Assembly (NCBI GenBank): GCA_023053575.1
Contig: JAKZAP010000010.1
Span: forward strand, 16,614,628 to 16,678,627
Origin: Branchinecta lynchi
Lineage: Eukaryota > Arthropoda > Branchiopoda > Anostraca > Branchinectidae
Reading direction: 5' to 3'
DNA: 64,000 bases
Shown here: positions 54,279 to 63,793 of the stretch, in pieces
Position numbering within the stretch: position 1 is the stretch's first letter
Layout of the letters: every line of letters starts with the position of its first letter
Position numbers and translations under genes: made by a program
The notes under the pieces: model-generated
What the model was told of the DNA's origin: nothing
What the model saw: only the letters and a program-made list of their open reading frames with translations
The model's database searches: none

Positions 54279-54902
54279 TTATTCTTTCTTGGGGCCTGGT
54301 TGGAGAGCAGCTAGAGAGACAGGGATGTTCAGTTTTTCTGCCCGACGAAGAATTTCAACCCTTTCCTTATACTTGGGGCATTCTTTCCTGTTGTCTGATA
54401 GATGGAGCCCATTACAGTTTGCGCACTTAGCTTGGGCTTGGCATGAGTCCTCAGTGTGATCTGGCGACAGACATTTTTTGCATCGAGTTGCTGGGTTGGA
54501 GCAGTGCTTGGTAGTGTGGCCAAACTTGTAGCAAGTCTTACACTGCATGGGTTTGCTACCATACTCATTAAAGGCTTTTGGCTGCCCCAAAAGGTACACC
54601 TCTTCAACTTTGAATATCCCCTCCAGGACAAAAAGAACAGTCTTACTTTGGGATCCAAGGCGGCTGATAGATGCGACTGAGATGACTTCACCCTTGCTGT
54701 TCATCAGGCCATCCTTGAGATCTTCATCTGTGAGGGTTGGTGGAATGTTGTAGAGGACAATCTTAGTTGGTGTTGGGGCTGGTTTACAGACTTCAGCTAA
54801 AACATAGGTGCCAGCAACAGAAGTGAGTTTAAGTGCATTTTCAGCTGGGAGATTCTCCTGGAAGTAAAGGTTTAATTTACCATCTCTGGTAATATTCAGC
54901 AA
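54279..54902 (-). CDS. I-type LINE ORF1, gag-like nucleic-acid binding protein
   Basis: A 207-codon frame. Residues 40-110 resemble the RRM-like gag region ('TKIVLYNIPPTLTDEDLKDG'). Three zinc knuckles follow: C121-x2-C124-x4-H129-x4-C134, C141-x2-C144-x4-H149-x4-C154 and C160-x2-C163...C175. The C terminus is basic (KYKERVEILRRAEKL). Such ORF1 proteins coat the element RNA. Upstream, two further frames to about 55,290 (PPNITSQDILPI, 'QIKPKITSEKHDERIK') continue the protein, so the ORF is broken near 54,900. Confidence 0.85.
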   Translation of the reverse strand: MLNITRDGKLNLYFQENLPAENALKLTSVAGTYVLAEVCKPAPTPTKIVLYNIPPTLTDEDLKDGLMNSKGEVISVASISRLGSQSKTVLFVLEGIFKVEEVYLLGQPKAFNEYGSKPMQCKTCYKFGHTTKHCSNPATRCKKCLSPDHTEDSCQAQAKCANCNGLHLSDNRKECPKYKERVEILRRAEKLNIPVSLAALQPGPKKE

Positions 54903-56100
54903 GAAGTTGCATTTGAGAGCCCTACTTTTCTAGTTTTAGTTTTGATTCTTTCATCGTGCTTTTCACTTGTAATTTTCGGCTTAATTTGCACACATATCTG
55001 GTTTTGGGGGATTGGCAGGATGTCCTGGCTGGTGATATTAGGGGGTGCAGGGAGGTATACATCATTCTTCCACTTCTTTGATCTTCGGCTTCCCACAGTG
55101 GTAAATCCTTCATCAGCGTTGGCTTTTGGGGGGGATAGGGATTAACAGTATGCATTGTAGAGGACAGGGTGTCATCTGATTGGTCTTTCTGCTCTTCTAG
55201 GTCTTCATCAAGAGCCCAGTTTCCCGGGACTCCCAGGGGGTCTATGGAGGATGCAGCTGGGGGGGATTTAATCGGTTCGAGTGGCAACGCGTCTCGGTCC
55301 GTAATGGGTGTCCCCCTTTACCGTCTACAGTGGATGAATTCTGGGCAGCGATTCCAGGTGGGTCATTCATCTTTATTCGGTGGCCAGGGGAGTGCAGGGT
55401 CGTCAACGAAACGACAAAATCACAGAGTGCAAGGCTGGGGTCACTCAGGTGGTATTCAAAGGTTTTTGATCTATGAAATTCAACAGGTTTGGTTTGGCCA
55501 GATCCGTAACCGAGACCATGAACATTAGGTCCACTAACCGCAAAGTAGTTTTTTTTTGTTCGGGTTGCTGTCTTCGGTATAGCCGTTAGATCTAGCAGAA
55601 CAGGACACGCGCTTTTCTGTTCAGCGTCCAGCTGTGAGGGGCCATTGCCAGACATGCGACTGGCAGAGCTATCCGCTTTGTCAGGGGCCATGTTGGCAGT
55701 ACCTGTTCCGGAAACGGAAATTGTTCCGGCAATGGCAGAGCTATCCGCCTGGCCTGGGGTTCTGTTGGCAGCTTGCTTGGGAGTACTTGTTCCGGAAGTG
55801 GCAGGCTAATTGTCGGCCATAGATGAAAAAGTGTCAGTTGACTCACAAGTTGTGGCCGAGGCAGTAGTCATGGTCATGGCAATGGGAAGTGATGCAAGCA
55901 CTGGCAGTGTTTCAATACGTTGCTGAATAATTTGTTTCAATACCGGATTATATGGAATTGGTACTCGGTCTGTATCTGCAGGGTGATTGTTGACTACATC
56001 AGGTCTGGCAGTGGAAACTGAAGCAGGCAGAACAAGTGAAATGGCAATTGCTTGCTTGGTTGCCCTATCAATCGGAATTGGCACACGTTTCCCATTGACC
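54903..56100 (-). pseudogene. I-type LINE 5' region and ORF1 N-terminal part
   Basis: Several minus-strand frames overlap with shifts: 54,896-55,096, 54,922-55,287, 55,242-55,691 and 55,592-56,084. They are Ser/Pro/Thr/Ala-rich and acidic, as the N-terminal parts of I-type gag proteins often are. Near 55,690-55,800 the phrase 'gttccgg...gcagagctatccgc' is repeated two to three times. No promoter element can be identified with confidence. The 5' edge of the LINE is estimated at about 56,100. Confidence 0.5.
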
Positions 56101-56189
56101 GTTTGGTTCTTGGTTTTCCTAATCGGTGCTGTGGCGGGAAGAGACGTCTTCGCGGTTGTAGTTGTTGAAGTTGGACATGGGATGCTGGG

Positions 56190-56690
56190 AGACTGTAGTG
56201 TGTAACTTTCGAACGGGTGATCGGATTGGAATGAAAATTAATAACTGAATAGATTATATATCTCTGATGTCCCTTTTAAAGATTCGATAGCTATGGGGAA
56301 GTTGGGGGGGGGGAGACGGGAAATTTCAAGAACCAGTTAGAATGGCGGTATCGGAGTGAAACTTGCTGGGAAGAACAAGCATCTGCTCTAGATAAATCGT
56401 TTAGACAATTGTACTGGATCCGGACACTTGGGGTGTGGGTGTGTGTGTGTGTGTGTGGAGGGGGATTCCCGGAATTACTGTTATTGAGTTTTGAGGACTT
56501 TGACGACAATACTTGGCAGGCATATCAGAGACCCGAACAAACTGACTTGAAAATAAAAATGTCGTCGATCTGATAATCGTGGGGGTAGTAGAGAGAGGGG
56601 AATCCAGAAACTTAAGTCATCCGTAACTTTGGAACGGGTGATCGGATTCGAGTGAAATTTAATCATTGAACAGAGGACATTTCTCTGGTA
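56190..56690. repeat. Fuzzy satellite 'gaacgggtgatcggatt' and a (TG)n tract
   Basis: 'ctttcgaacgggtgatcggatt' at 56,206 and 'ctttggaacgggtgatcggatt' at 56,630 are the reverse complement of units at 12,490 and 12,775. 'agatatatatctctgatg'-like and 'tctagataaatc' phrases also match that array. A TG microsatellite lies at about 56,435-56,457. Confidence 0.65.
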
Positions 56691-57359
56691 ATCTTTTTCA
56701 TATCGGATATCGGGACCTATTGCAATCGAAAAGATTTTCAGTGTCATCCTGCAAGGGATTTGTGACTCAAACAAAATGTTTCTCAACATATTTGTTGGAT
56801 TCCCTGGATCTTGTCACGATACTAGCGTTTTCCGCAGTAGCGGGGTTGGGAAACAAATATTCTCAGCTGCGAATGATGTTGTGCCAAGCGGCAAGCAATA
56901 ATTGGGGATAGTGCCTATCCCCTTACGGAATCAATTATCACTCCCTACAAAAGTGTGTGAAACCTTACAGCCAAACAAAAAAAATTAAACGTGAAACACT
57001 CTTCGACCAGGATAAACATTGAACATTGCTTCGGGCTGTTAAAGAGGCGATGACGGAAACTACAGTTAGTTGACACGGAGTTTTTTACCCTATGTAGTGA
57101 CCAGCGGCTGCGTCTTGCATATCATTTGTCAACTGCATGAGGATGGTTTCTGGAAGTGGTATTACGAGAAAGCCCATAGTGTCCCACAGGTTTTACAGAT
57201 CAGTTCGGGTATTGTCAACAGCAACACATCTCAGGCTAAAAACAAGAGAGACATGATCGCTCGAAGTCTTTAATATATTTGCTTGGGTAGAAGTTTATTT
57301 TGTGATGACATTTGTTTAAGCTATATTAAGCAAGTTTAATACCTTACATCTCTCAGAAA
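56691..57359. other. No gene recognised
   Basis: A plus-strand frame at 57,070-57,273 (67 codons) and others have no known product. Part could belong to the Harbinger element whose transposase starts at 57,360, but no end sequences were found. Confidence 0.4.
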
Positions 57360-57800
57360 TATCTTCGTTGATCCCAAAAACGTTCTCTATGACCCTCCTG
57401 GCTCATGAAATTTTGTTATTGTACACCTGCTGTTCTTCAGTAAGTGATCTACCACTGAAGGGGACCATCATCCACCTTTTAAGTGGGTATGCATTGTCTC
57501 CAACAATAAATCTTGGAAACAAGACATTCGTACTTGGAAAAATGTGTCACCAGGCAGAGGAAATGGTCCCTGCTCAAGAAGTATTCCCATGTTGCTCTGA
57601 ATAATTACAACACCATCAAGTTCACTGCCACGCTCTCCAATATCAACACAGATAAAATTGTACTGAGCATCACAAACTCCCATCAAGTTTACACTGAAGG
57701 TTTGTTTAAAATTGGTCGATACTGCCTGACTTGAGAAGACATTGTATATGAACATGCTTCCCGTCAATTCCCATCAAACAAGCAGAATTTTAACGATAGG
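57360..57800 (-). pseudogene. PIF/Harbinger transposase fragment (DDE_Tnp_4 type)
   Basis: Read in three minus-strand frames in order: GIDGKHVHIQ (first Asp, about 57,763), NLMGVCDAQYNFICVDIG and GSELDGVVIIQSNMG (about 57,615-57,690), PLPGD, FIVGDNAYPLKRWMM (second Asp, about 57,490), then LTEEQQVYNNKIS, a stop and ARRVIENVFG (third acidic residue, about 57,390). This is the 'GaiDGkHv', 'GdnAYpL', 'E..fG' order of Harbinger/HARBI1-like transposases. The enzyme would cut and rejoin DNA at element ends. At least two frameshifts and a stop inactivate it. The N terminus is missing. Confidence 0.8.
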
Positions 57801-58700
57801 AATTTAAGGTTATTACAATATAACATGTAATAGAGCCCATAAAGTCCAGACGGATCAATGAATTCAAGGAACACGAAGCGGGATGATAAGATGAAGGAAG
57901 ACCAGAACTATAAGATGCGTATCTAGATCTATATATCCTCAAGGATACCAGCTTAGAGTTTGATTCCAATTAGGGGTAAACGAAAAAAAGAAAAAATTGT
58001 ATTATGTCCAACTATCGGATTTTTTAAGTGAACGAACTGCCGGATTTTCAAAGTGGGCGTACTGTCGGAATTAACGAGTGGACGAACTGTCGCAATTAAT
58101 GAGTGGGCGAAAGACGTGTGGATGAACATAACGAACCGACTGACGGAATTGACTTTGTTCGGTGAACTGTCGGAAAAGGTCGGCAAACTGACGGAATTTT
58201 AGGCGACATGACTGGTGGCCGACAAAACAGGTGGTTCCCGACAAAAGGAAGACAATAAGACAAACGAGAGTGAAGACAAAGTGTGATAAGAGCTAGGAGA
58301 TCTAAGATAACAAGCAATACAGTTCGAATCTTTCAAGAGCAAGCCGAGGATTGTTAATTGTTGGTATCCTGTTAATGTTTAACTGTAAGAAATTTGCTGG
58401 AGCAGCAGGCTTTTCGGCAGTATGGAATCCACGGATGTTTCCTGCAGCTGGATCAAAGGTCGAAATTCGTCGAAGCTGTTGATTAAAAAAAAACACATAA
58501 GAAATTGTACTTTTTCGTCAGGGGTTTCAGACGGAGGGAACACAGGTTTCGACATCGTTGTGGTCGAACGTCCACCCGTGCTGACGATTGATGGTCATAC
58601 GGAGACCTTTCATCGAGACAACTAGCTAAAAAGTTGAAATTAGTTCACAACCGGAGTTGATGTATCAAGCTATAACTACGTGCCTAACTGTTTTGGCTTC
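57801..58700. repeat. Short tandem motif (about 30 bp) at 58,010-58,220; rest unassigned
   Basis: 'gaacgaactgtcggaatt' and variants (ggcgtactgtcggaatt, ggacgaactgtcgcaatt, 'cgaactgacggaatt', 'gtgaactgtcgg') recur about every 30-35 bp from 58,028 to 58,195. The rest shows no supported feature. Short frames on both strands are by-products. Confidence 0.55.
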
Positions 58701-59760
58701 TTACCGATTTAGAGAAGAATAGAATAAAACACTTGCTGTCTTTCCTGCGGCTTTAGAGGCAAATGCTGGGATCGTCTTCATGTGGTCGACCACCTCGCAG
58801 TAGTTCGCAGACGATCGCATCTCGTAGCCGCGAGAAGAGTATTATGCCCGGATCTCCTTCACAGTGACAGGTATACATATTACAACCTTCGAGCTATCGG
58901 ACTCATTCAGTACGCGATTGACATTTTCGGAAAAGCTTGCCATATCTGGCAGGTACAGCAATCTCGGATGGATTTCTTGTCTGCTTTTTAGAGTTGTCGA
59001 AACAAGTTGCACTATAGGACTGGGCCTCGCACTGGGAATATCACCATACAGCATCTGAAATGCATTTATTGCAGCACACTCTTTTTGGTTGAACACACGC
59101 ACCCTCTCAATATGTTTATCTTCATCCTGGAATGGAATGAAGGGGCCACAAGAGATTTGTCAAAATCCCTCATTTCTTCCTTCTGTATGTCACAGGCCCG
59201 ACAAGATGATCTTCCTGTGAAATTTTTGAAACCATCTGCATCTGCAGGAAAAGGAGAATTTCCTTTAATGTATGCAAGGCGGACCTGGAATAGTTTCCGG
59301 ATATGCAGAAATATGCCATCTTCACAGCACGTTATTTCCTCCACAAGGTCTTCTACTGCCCGGCTGTAGCTTCCTTCTGCAGCTTTCACATCCTCTGTCT
59401 TAGACAGAAAGACAGGAGGGACAAAGCAAAGCTAGCTTTGCAAATGAGGTGGCCCATCAACCAGTTTCATGTTGTAAAGAGTCAGATTGTTAAGAGCTGT
59501 GTGCTTGCCGATTGGGTTTGTGATAGAAGGCTATCTCCCCATAAACACACTAGGATCTCTGGGATTCCATTTATGATAGAAGATTGAAAATTCTCCTTGT
59601 AGAACAAACCATCTGTGTAGCTCAAACTGATTGGCACCTTGTACCGTTTCTCACCAAAATACCATGTGAAAACCTCCTGGTCACAAAGCATGGCATTTAG
59701 GTTGTACACAAAAGAAGCTCTGTACCCAAGCACTTAGAAGCATTGTGTGCCCTTTTGACA
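58700..59760 (-). pseudogene. Broken unknown protein, possibly a DDE transposase
   Basis: A coding-like series of minus-strand frames runs 59,733-59,482, then about 59,480-59,066 with one stop, then 59,102-58,842 and on to about 58,705. Landmarks are FTWYFGEKRYKVPISLSY, GIPEILVCLWGD, LTLYNMKLVDG, EDLVEEITCCEDGIFLH, PADADGFKNFTGRSSCRAC and YCEVVDHMKTIPAF. The 'gd.p..a...GF...s.C..C' arrangement recalls CACTA- or KDZ-type transposases, but the match is by eye and weak. A fragmented host gene is the alternative. The composition is clearly more protein-like than its surroundings. Confidence 0.4.
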
Positions 59761-60107
59761 ATGACACTCTGCTGAAACACATGGGACAGAGTGGGGATTT
59801 GCCACCATTTTTCTCAAGGCGATTATTCGTCATATGCACGGATCCACAGTCGTTCTTCGCATTACTTTGAATGAAATGAAGGGTCTCAGGGCTCTTATAG
59901 TTGTATTTGACGTGAAGCTTTCAGAAAATCCCGAACATACGTCTGTTTTTATAGGTATAAGAAATAATCTTCAGTGCAGTACGTAACTAAAGTATAATTA
60001 TGTCATATTGCAGAGCACTTCAGTATCACATTGCGGGCTACATAAGTACTAATACATTATTTCCGTGCCACGCGTACTGTCGGAAAGGTCAATCATTACT
60101 GAGGCAT
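59761..60107. other. No gene recognised
   Basis: Spacer up to the LTR. If ggcat (60,103-60,107) is a target duplication, its partner lies beyond the window. Confidence 0.4.
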
Positions 60108-60365
60108 TGTTATATTTCTCCAGTCGATCTAATCAACTATTTATTTCACGCTCATAATGACAAAACATTTGACTCAGACTCTGACTGCATGACAACTGAA
60201 ATACAAATCAATGAACGAGACTCCCCCTATCTCGATTCAACCCCCCAGGCACTTCTACACAACTATTCCGCGTGACTACGAAGTACCGGACTAAAACACG
60301 TGACCAGCGGATGCTGACAAGATTACGGAATACGGGACACGACAATTGAGTAACACGTACAAACA
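60108..60365 (-). repeat. LTR of a Ty3/Gypsy element (3' LTR), 258 bp
   Basis: Read on the minus strand it begins TGTTTGTACGTG directly after a purine tract (GTGGGGGGAAGGATGAAG) and ends ATATAACA. An AATAAA-type signal lies about 30 bp before that end. TG...CA ends and the tract just inside are the standard 3' LTR arrangement. The other LTR is not in the window, so ends are inferred. Confidence 0.65.
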
Positions 60366-61277
60366 CTTCATCCTTCCCCCCACGAACTCGTTCACCGAAT
60401 CACTCTGACGAGCCGACACGGTTTCTGTGCCACGTACTACACCATCATTCACAGCTAGCTCGGACAAAACAGACTCTGAAACAGGCACACCATACCAATC
60501 ATCCATTCTGTCAGACTTTCTAGCAAACGACATACATTTTCGCATCTGATCCACATGTCTTTTCCAAATTAAATCTCCAACTTCAACCAAATATACCACA
60601 GATGATACACGTTTATGCACCTTACCTTGCACCCAAATCGGACGTGCCGGGTTAGCGTAGTCTCTAACTAAAACTACAGTACTAACATCAAATTCTCTTG
60701 GCACGCTACTATCCGCGCTAGGCTTACTTAGTCCTAGGGGCGATGTAGGCTTAGTAGGTCTTAAAAGATCTAATCGGTTACGCAATTCTCTTCCTAGGAA
60801 TAACCTTGCAGGAGAAATTCCTGTACCAGTGTGTGGGGTTCCTCGATAACTGAAAAGAAAGTTAGCGAGTGACTTGTTAAATGGCTCCTTGGAACTGCTG
60901 ATCTTCCTTATTTGCTCTTTGAACGTTCTCACTCCCCTTTCCGCATATCCGTTGGAATTTGGATGGTAGGGCGGTGACGTCATGAGTTTGATTCCGTTCC
61001 TCTCGGCAAATTCTAGAAACTCAGAACTTGTGAACGTTGACTGGTTGTCAGATACCAAAGTGACTGGAAAACCATATCGAGCAAAGATCGATCCAAGCGC
61101 CTCTACCGTTGACCTGCTTGACATCGACTTCATCACCACAACTTCGATCCATTTTGAAAAAGTATCTGTTACGATCAGAAACGTCTTGTCGAAAAACGGA
61201 CCTGCAAAGTCAATTGTTTGTATCCCTTCGATTTTTTCGAAGGATATCGTTCTGCAAAGTAGTACCGAAATGTCCAT
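60291..61277 (-). CDS. Ty3/Gypsy integrase core and C-terminal domain
   Basis: A 328-codon frame. The core has IDFAGPF (Asp23), LVSDNQSTFTS (Asp77) and NSNGYAERGVRTFK (Glu113); the last two acids are 35 residues apart, the D,D-35-E rule. The C-terminal part has DVSTVVLVRDYA, PIWVQGKVHKR and VEVGDLIWKRHVDQM, a chromatin- or DNA-binding type tail. The enzyme joins element DNA to the chromosome. The first about 12 residues come from the inserted sequence. The frame overlaps the LTR at its end. Confidence 0.88.
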   Translation of the reverse strand: MDISVLLCRTISFEKIEGIQTIDFAGPFFDKTFLIVTDTFSKWIEVVVMKSMSSRSTVEALGSIFARYGFPVTLVSDNQSTFTSSEFLEFAERNGIKLMTSPPYHPNSNGYAERGVRTFKEQIRKISSSKEPFNKSLANFLFSYRGTPHTGTGISPARLFLGRELRNRLDLLRPTKPTSPLGLSKPSADSSVPREFDVSTVVLVRDYANPARPIWVQGKVHKRVSSVVYLVEVGDLIWKRHVDQMRKCMSFARKSDRMDDWYGVPVSESVLSELAVNDGVVRGTETVSARQSDSVNEFVGGRMKCLYVLLNCRVPYSVILSASAGHVF

Positions 61278-62745
61278 ACAACTGAGTAAAAAACTACATA
61301 TGCAACGTTTATCTGTAGGATCACGGAATATAATAACTCAAACTACTTCCGTGCTAAATCAAGTCAAACTGAGACAGGCGTCTGCAGGTGTATACAGTTC
61401 TATGAATTATTCGTATGATAACTGAAAATCACTCACGCTACATGCATACATGCACACTACAATCCATTCAAACTGAGACAGACGTATTTAAGTGTCATCA
61501 TACGCAAAACCACGGAATATCGCTCATACCGATATAGCTCCAAAAATCATTGTACTATGAAGTAGTAACGAATCGTATGTGCAACTACCCAGCGACTTTA
61601 TCAAGAGTATGAAAGGCCGTCAGTGATACTCTAAGCAACTGCTTCAACAAGCCCATTGGTATGTATTAGTAGAACTACTTTCACGTACTTCTACGGATAG
61701 TGCCGGATAATCTTAAGCAAGAAAGGCAGATTAACGTTGGCATCACACGACTTTAATTTGTTTGTTTTGTTTTATTCCCTGCCTCAGTTTGTCTTTGATG
61801 ATCAACATACGCCTTGTCCGGCCACTTTAAGGCGTACCATCTTTTCTGACACCTCTGAGAAGACGCATCTCCTAGGTTAAATCTCTCCTGGATATTCCTG
61901 GTTTTCATAGTATTTCAAGGAGTTTCTGAGTATGCGGTAAATAGTCTTTCAACAACCCGGCTACCACTTGTTTTTCAGGCAGCAGGGGCGCGTGGTGGTT
62001 TTTGTAGCTTGACCAGGAATATACTGTCAGTGATAGAACGCAACGCAACAGCTCATACAAATAGAAATTTAATTTCAACTCTTGCTTAAGTGCTGTTGGA
62101 TCCGACCATTCAGACTGTGATATACAGCGTTTAACAAAGAAATATGAACTCAGTTTTAGATGTAGATTTACGTTTCTTTTCTTGCATTCATACTTATTTC
62201 GTTGTTCTTCTATCGTAACCAGCCTATCCGTCGAAGACATGTAAAGTTGGACTTTCCTTCCCCTTAAGTGATCTGGCAATTAACTTCGTCAGAGAAATCA
62301 TGTACTTTTACAATAACCTTCCCGTTGCCTAATCACTTTGGTCATTGTAATTGATGAAACGACTTACTGTTACCAGTCAAGACGAAAAGTCTTTGCTTCT
62401 GGGTTTGTCCTTCTGTCTATGGATTTCTGGGATTCTTTTACACTTTAGGATGCTCAGCTGGACCTGATGGAGTGCTAGGTACATCAGCTTTAGCATTTCA
62501 AATTTCTTCTAATTTTCTAAACTGAGCTAATTTGAGGATTGAGAGCTGTCAAAGGACTTCGTGTTACAGCGCATAGAGTCCTAATCATCCGGCTCCACTG
62601 AAGCTCGGTGATAACTTGGGCTTTGTTGTACCCAACTGTGAAAGGATCCGATCTTGCTGAGTCGAAGACTAGTTTATTACTAACTTGACTTACTAACAAA
62701 ACTGGCAAAATGAACACTGGCGAAATGAATGAATGGCGGAATGAC
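61260..62745. mobile_element. Insertion of about 1.5 kb splitting the integrase
   Basis: Integrase coding stops near 'IQPIPPEAR' (about 62,745) and resumes at 'SFEKIEGIQTIDFAGP' (about 61,260). Between lies unrelated DNA: a repeated phrase 'caaactgagacag.cgt' with 'cacggaatat' (61,320-61,520), a 124-codon minus-strand frame at 61,905-62,279 of no recognised family, and an LTR-like stretch near 62,510-62,745 with an AATAAA-like signal. The inserted element is not identified. Confidence 0.5.
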
Positions 62746-62749
62746 GCGT

Positions 62750-63207
62750 TAAGACGCGCCTCCGGTGGAATGGGTTGGATACTCCGTATCACTCGCCCCT
62801 CCTTGACTTCTTGAGCATATATGGCAGCTTCGACAGAGATCCTCAACCATGGTAGCTATGGATGGCCAAAAGAAGCGGGCCCGGATCTGGCCCAGAGTAT
62901 CGCAAACTGTAGAGTGTGGGACCGTCTGCCCCTCTCCATGGAATTTGCGGAACACCAAGGTCCGGTAGGTCGCAGGTAACAATAGTTGTATGTGGCGGTC
63001 TCGCCAGACACGGAAATACACATTGTGAATTTTCTCAATTCGAACTAAGGGATCCCGACTAGAGCTTCTTAATAATGGTCTCAAGAACAAATCCATCTCC
63101 TGTTCTGGGAGGAGTTCAGTAGCAGCAGCGCTCTGGCTTTTTGTAATGATTCGCGCAAATTCTCTCAACCGTTCGCGCTTTGCAAAAAAACAACAACATA
63201 TAAACAA
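62750..63207 (-). pseudogene. Ty3/Gypsy integrase zinc-finger region
   Basis: The minus strand reads RHIQLLLPATYRTLVFRKFH, then a second His in 'TVPHSTV', FFWPSIATMVEDLCRSCHIC with the C-x2-C pair, then SRSQ. This is the H-H-C-C (H2C2) integrase N-terminal finger that precedes the core. After SRSQ the frame shifts to give KEGRVIRSIQPIPP. It ends at the insertion. Confidence 0.8.
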
Positions 63208-63239
63208 CTATGCACACGTGGCCCAGTAAGTGACTACCC

Positions 63240-63793
63240 TTACTACTGAGAAAACGATCTACTAAGGCTGTCCGCGTTTCCGTTTTCTTTGCCCGGTTTC
63301 GCAACAATACGCATTTGTAGACCTTGCAAGCCCAGCGAGAAAGGCGCGGGTTTGTGTTTTTCATTCGCTCTAACCATCGTAACGGTGCGTGGTCTGTTTG
63401 CATGACAAAAGGTCGTCCTTCTAGAAAATGCTACAGTTTTGAAACAGCCCACTTAATCGCTAAGAGCTCTTTTTCGATGACTGCAAAATTCTTTTCTGCT
63501 GGTGTCAATGTCCGGCTTAAATACATGAAAGGGCGCTCCCCGTCATCGTAGACTTGCGAGGCTGCGGCGCCCAGACCGGTATCTGAAGCGTCACATTGTA
63601 TTATGAGCTCTCTAGAACTATCGTAACAGCGCAATACGGCTTCGCTGCATAACCAACGCTTTAAGCTCTGAAAAGCAAGTTCGCATCCATCGTCCCATAC
63701 TACAATGTTCGTTTTCGATTTCCCCGTAAGATCGACAAGCGGTTTCGTGATTTTAGCGCAGTTGGGAATAAATGAGTGGTAATAAGAAATCAA
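63240..63793 (-). pseudogene. Ty3/Gypsy RNase H region, frameshifted
   Basis: The 63,431-63,793 frame holds YYHSFIPNCAKITKPLVDL (end of RT thumb), CDASDTGLGAAASQ (first RNase H Asp), ERPFMYLSRTLTPAEKNFA and IEKELLAIKWAVSKL (Glu). The next part, in other frames, shows MQTDHAPLRWLERMKNTN (third Asp: TDH) and RIVAKPGKENGNADSLSR. The order is that of Ty3/Gypsy RNase H. One or more frame changes near 63,430 and 63,330. Confidence 0.85.

Larger units (their letters stand above)
45067..56100 (-). mobile_element. I-type LINE (RNase H-bearing) interrupted by three CR1 elements
   Basis: The minus-strand coding order runs from right to left: gag-like ORF1 (54.28-55.3 kb), endonuclease core (53.88-54.0, resumed at 52.52-52.73), linker (52.2-52.4, resumed at 48.0-48.34), RT (46.87-48.0), RNase H (46.27-46.72) and C-terminal zinc motif (45.23-45.69, stop at 45,228-45,230). 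Interruptions are CR1-B at about 52,730-53,880, CR1-A at about 48,345-52,210 and CR1-C at about 45,693-46,267. With these removed the element is about 5.3 kb, a normal I-clade length. Many frameshifts and stops make it a dead copy. Confidence 0.85.

Noticed and set aside
45500..56100. Host gene with introns on the minus strand
   Set aside because: The interruptions are themselves LINEs with tails, and every coding block matches a LINE domain, so there is no host exon structure.
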